Source of the DNA: Clostridiales bacterium
Lineage (GTDB): Bacteria > Bacillota > Clostridia > Oscillospirales > Acutalibacteraceae
Length of the DNA: 16,248 nucleotides
Reading direction: 5' to 3'
Assembly: GCA_019419895.1 (NCBI GenBank)
Contig: JAHZIE010000032.1
Coordinates: 1 to 16,248, forward strand
Shown piece after piece: positions 14,745 through 16,248 of this stretch. The notes under the pieces are model-generated. The model had not been told where the DNA came from. It worked only from the letters and a program-made list of their open reading frames with translations, and made no database searches. Within the stretch, counting starts at the first letter, position 1, and the number at the start of each line of letters is the position of its first letter. Position numbers and translations under genes: made by a program.

Positions 14745-15254
14745 TTGGATACGCTGATTGTCTGTTTTTCCCTGTCGGGGAAAACGTATACAATATGTCA
14801 GAATTTGGCAAGATTCACTCCTGCCTCTTTGTCAAGGATCCGGACGATAAAAAATTTTTCTAAGCTGCGGGCTTTTACTTCCGGGTTAGGGCATGCAAGG
14901 AGAAGAAAGCAGTTTCCTCTTCTGCCTTTGGAGGATGACATTTCTTCTTATAGGAGGATTGTCCTCGCCTGCCCGGTTTGGGGCGGTATGCCATGCCCAA
15001 TGATTTACGGGGTCCTGCACCAGTATGATTTGGAGGGCAAGGAGATTCACTGCCTGCTGACCTATGAAAAGGACGCGGGAAAAGCGCCGGATATTTTGAA
15101 AGAGGAGGTTGCCAGGACTGGGGCGAGAATAGCGTCTCTGGTCACGGTGAAGGCTGGTGGAAAGGCGCTAAAGAAGTTTGAGGAGAAATCCCTGGAACTG
15201 TATATTGATGATGAAGAGGGAATCTGTATCAGAAAGGCTGCCAAACCAACCTAG
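14745..15254 (+). CDS. flavodoxin-like protein
   Basis: A 169-residue protein of the flavodoxin fold, which binds FMN and transfers electrons. The N-terminus LIVCFSLSGKTYTICQNLA holds the first strand and the phosphate-binding loop (S-L-S-G-K-T), a variant of the usual T/S-x-T-G-x-T. A middle block, RRIVLACPVWGGMPCPMIYG, matches the flavodoxin core strand with the isoalloxazine loop (P-V-W-G). The TTG at 14745 is chosen because GGAGGGG lies five bases upstream and the protein then begins directly with the first strand; the frame is open further upstream but would overlap the previous gene. It has no cysteine cluster for a separate iron-sulfur centre. Its redox partner is not seen in the window. 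Confidence 0.85.
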   Translation: MDTLIVCFSLSGKTYTICQNLARFTPASLSRIRTIKNFSKLRAFTSGLGHARRRKQFPLLPLEDDISSYRRIVLACPVWGGMPCPMIYGVLHQYDLEGKEIHCLLTYEKDAGKAPDILKEEVARTGARIASLVTVKAGGKALKKFEEKSLELYIDDEEGICIRKAAKPT

Positions 15255-15293
15255 AAAGAGGAATAGAAATTTTTATCAAACATCTGAAATTAG

Positions 15294-15329
15294 GAGCCGG
15301 GGAGGACTTGTTCCCGGCTCTCTTTTTTT
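15294..15329 (+). terminator. intrinsic terminator of the flavodoxin unit
   Basis: GAGCCGGG (15294-15301) pairs with CCCGGCTC (15313-15320), extended by a G-U and an A-T pair, and is followed by a run of seven T residues. It lies 39 bases after the stop codon. Confidence 0.88.
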
Positions 15330-15899
15330 GGCAAAAGCTTTGAAAGCTCCGGAGCCTTCTACAAGCGGAGAGAGGGCGGCTGCCGCCTGGAACTGAAGCA
15401 AACAAAGAGCAGGCCTTTTGTATGAGGAACGCTGCTCAAGGTGAATTTTCAAGGGAGCAATTTGGTCTGAAAGCATGATATTTCCGGTATAGACCTATAC
15501 GAAATCTTCTCCGGCTCCTATGCAGGCCGCCGTTTCCGCAAGAAATTGGTAGATTGGGCTGAGAGAAAACAAAATCCCCGGTGAAACCGGGGATAGGAGA
15601 AAAAATTGAAAGATAGGTCTTGAAAGAAAAGGGGGAAAATCATAAAGCGACGCAAATTGTACAGATATCTCCCAGATCTGACCAGAAGAGGAGAAGATTT
15701 TTCGTGCCCAAACCGACAAAAGTTTTACAAATCCTAAGATCTTGCCGTATCGCTGTCGGCCCAGCGGGGGGCGTCACAGAGGGGGAGAAAACGTGGAAAT
15801 AGAAGCGTTTTATGGATGGGAACAGACGGAAGAAATCTTTCTGCCGTCTGCCCAGACTGTCCGCAAGACAAAAGTGAAGCTGGAGTAATTTTGGCCTTT
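15330..15899. other. intergenic region without a supported gene
   Basis: These 570 bases hold short open frames on both strands, none with a ribosome site plus recognisable protein. Two hairpins are visible: a perfect 9-bp stem at 15574-15594, and a 7-bp stem CAGACGG/CCGTCTG at 15823-15850 with a further five-pair extension inside. The region separates the flavodoxin unit from the convergent beta-helix gene. Confidence 0.5.
15566..15594 (-). terminator. terminator-like hairpin facing left
   Basis: ATCCCCGGT (15574-15582) is the exact reverse complement of ACCGGGGAT (15586-15594), with a three-base loop. Read on the minus strand, the stem is followed by TTTTGTTTTC, so it can end transcripts of the beta-helix gene whose stop is about 305 bases upstream in that direction. 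Confidence 0.55.
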
Positions 15900-16248
15900 T
15901 TAGTCTTTATTTGACTCAAATTCATTTTTGTCGCTGGAAAAAGCGAAAGCGTCCTTGTGGAAGCTGACCGCCGGATAATTTGATCCGTTTGTATGCCAGC
16001 AGTAAATGTGATTTTGACGCACTACCGTGTTTTCAGTATCGCCTGCCACTGAAATCCCGCTTTTCCGCGCGTCCGCCACATAGTTAAATTCCACACAAGT
16101 CCCGGCGTGGTTTGGACCAGAGATATTTTCCTGTTCGTCTCCTATGGCTATGCCGCTTTTTCTCACATTGCGTATGGTGTTGGAACGGACGATGTTGCCA
16201 AGGCAGATGTTCCATTCCTTTTCCAGCGAGGGGATGTCTGCGTCCGGC
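15900..16248 (-). CDS. right-handed parallel beta-helix protein, C-terminal part
   Basis: The last 115 residues of a gene whose 5' part lies beyond the right edge. The visible part shows the spaced hydrophobic-Asn pattern of parallel beta-helix coils: NICLGNIVRSNTIRNVRKSG, then IAIGDEQENI, FNYVADARKSGISVAGDTEN, and TVVRQNHIY. The two coils containing ...ARKSGISV and ...VRKSGIAI repeat the same turn, as in right-handed beta-helix (NosD/pectate lyase-like, Pfam beta_helix) proteins. Such proteins are often secreted polysaccharide-acting enzymes or surface proteins, but no catalytic residues can be judged from this tail. The frame ends in TAA complementary to 15900-15902; the N-terminus and any signal peptide are outside the window. 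Confidence 0.75.
   Translation of the reverse strand, partial: PDADIPSLEKEWNICLGNIVRSNTIRNVRKSGIAIGDEQENISGPNHAGTCVEFNYVADARKSGISVAGDTENTVVRQNHIYCWHTNGSNYPAVSFHKDAFAFSSDKNEFESNKD

Noticed and set aside
1..16248. Search for CRISPR arrays, tRNA genes, insertion sequences and phage genes
   Set aside because: No regularly spaced repeats, no tRNA-like cloverleaf or CCA-ending gene, no transposase or integrase-like frame was seen by reading both strands.

Overview
The window looks like chromosomal DNA from an anaerobic Gram-positive bacterium of the class Clostridia, most likely a gut-type Lachnospiraceae relative. The basis is strong AGGAGG-type ribosome sites, U-tract hairpin terminators, a leucine T-box leader, an intracellular GH3 glycosidase, MATE and AGCS transporters, and moderate GC. 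The genus assignment is inference from style; no 16S or other marker is present.

Layout, left to right. (1) 1-474 is a non-coding upstream region with a good promoter and a possible decayed reading frame on the minus strand. (2) 475-2607 encodes a cytoplasmic GH3 beta-xylosidase/beta-glucosidase, closed by a terminator. (3) 2658-3469 is an 812-base stretch without a convincing gene but with two operator-like palindromes. (4) 3470-4837 encodes a MATE efflux protein, followed by a terminator. (5) 4981-5889 holds two small envelope proteins, one with a single membrane segment and one DUF6512-like with about five. (6) 6141-10245 holds the 23S rRNA methyltransferase gene rlmB and, 52 bases later, a 1084-residue protein. 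That protein joins a very long acidic, disordered-looking N-terminus to a P1B-type ATPase fold whose catalytic motifs have been lost. (7) 10375-11802 encodes an AGCS sodium:alanine/glycine symporter, convergent with (8) leuA on the minus strand (11990-13687). A 23-bp perfect inverted repeat separates the two. leuA is preceded by a full T-box riboswitch with CUC (Leu) as specifier and by a consensus promoter. (9) 14270-15254 is a two-gene unit: an acidic helical protein and a flavodoxin-like protein starting at TTG. (10) 15330-15899 has no gene I can support. (11) The right edge cuts into a minus-strand parallel beta-helix protein.

The genes read as ordinary chromosomal housekeeping and metabolic genes, not as a phage or mobile island. 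The two most interesting items are the catalytically dead P-type-ATPase-like protein, and the leuA leader. In the leader a second terminator and a six-codon reading frame lie between the T-box terminator and leuA, suggesting a possible second layer of control.
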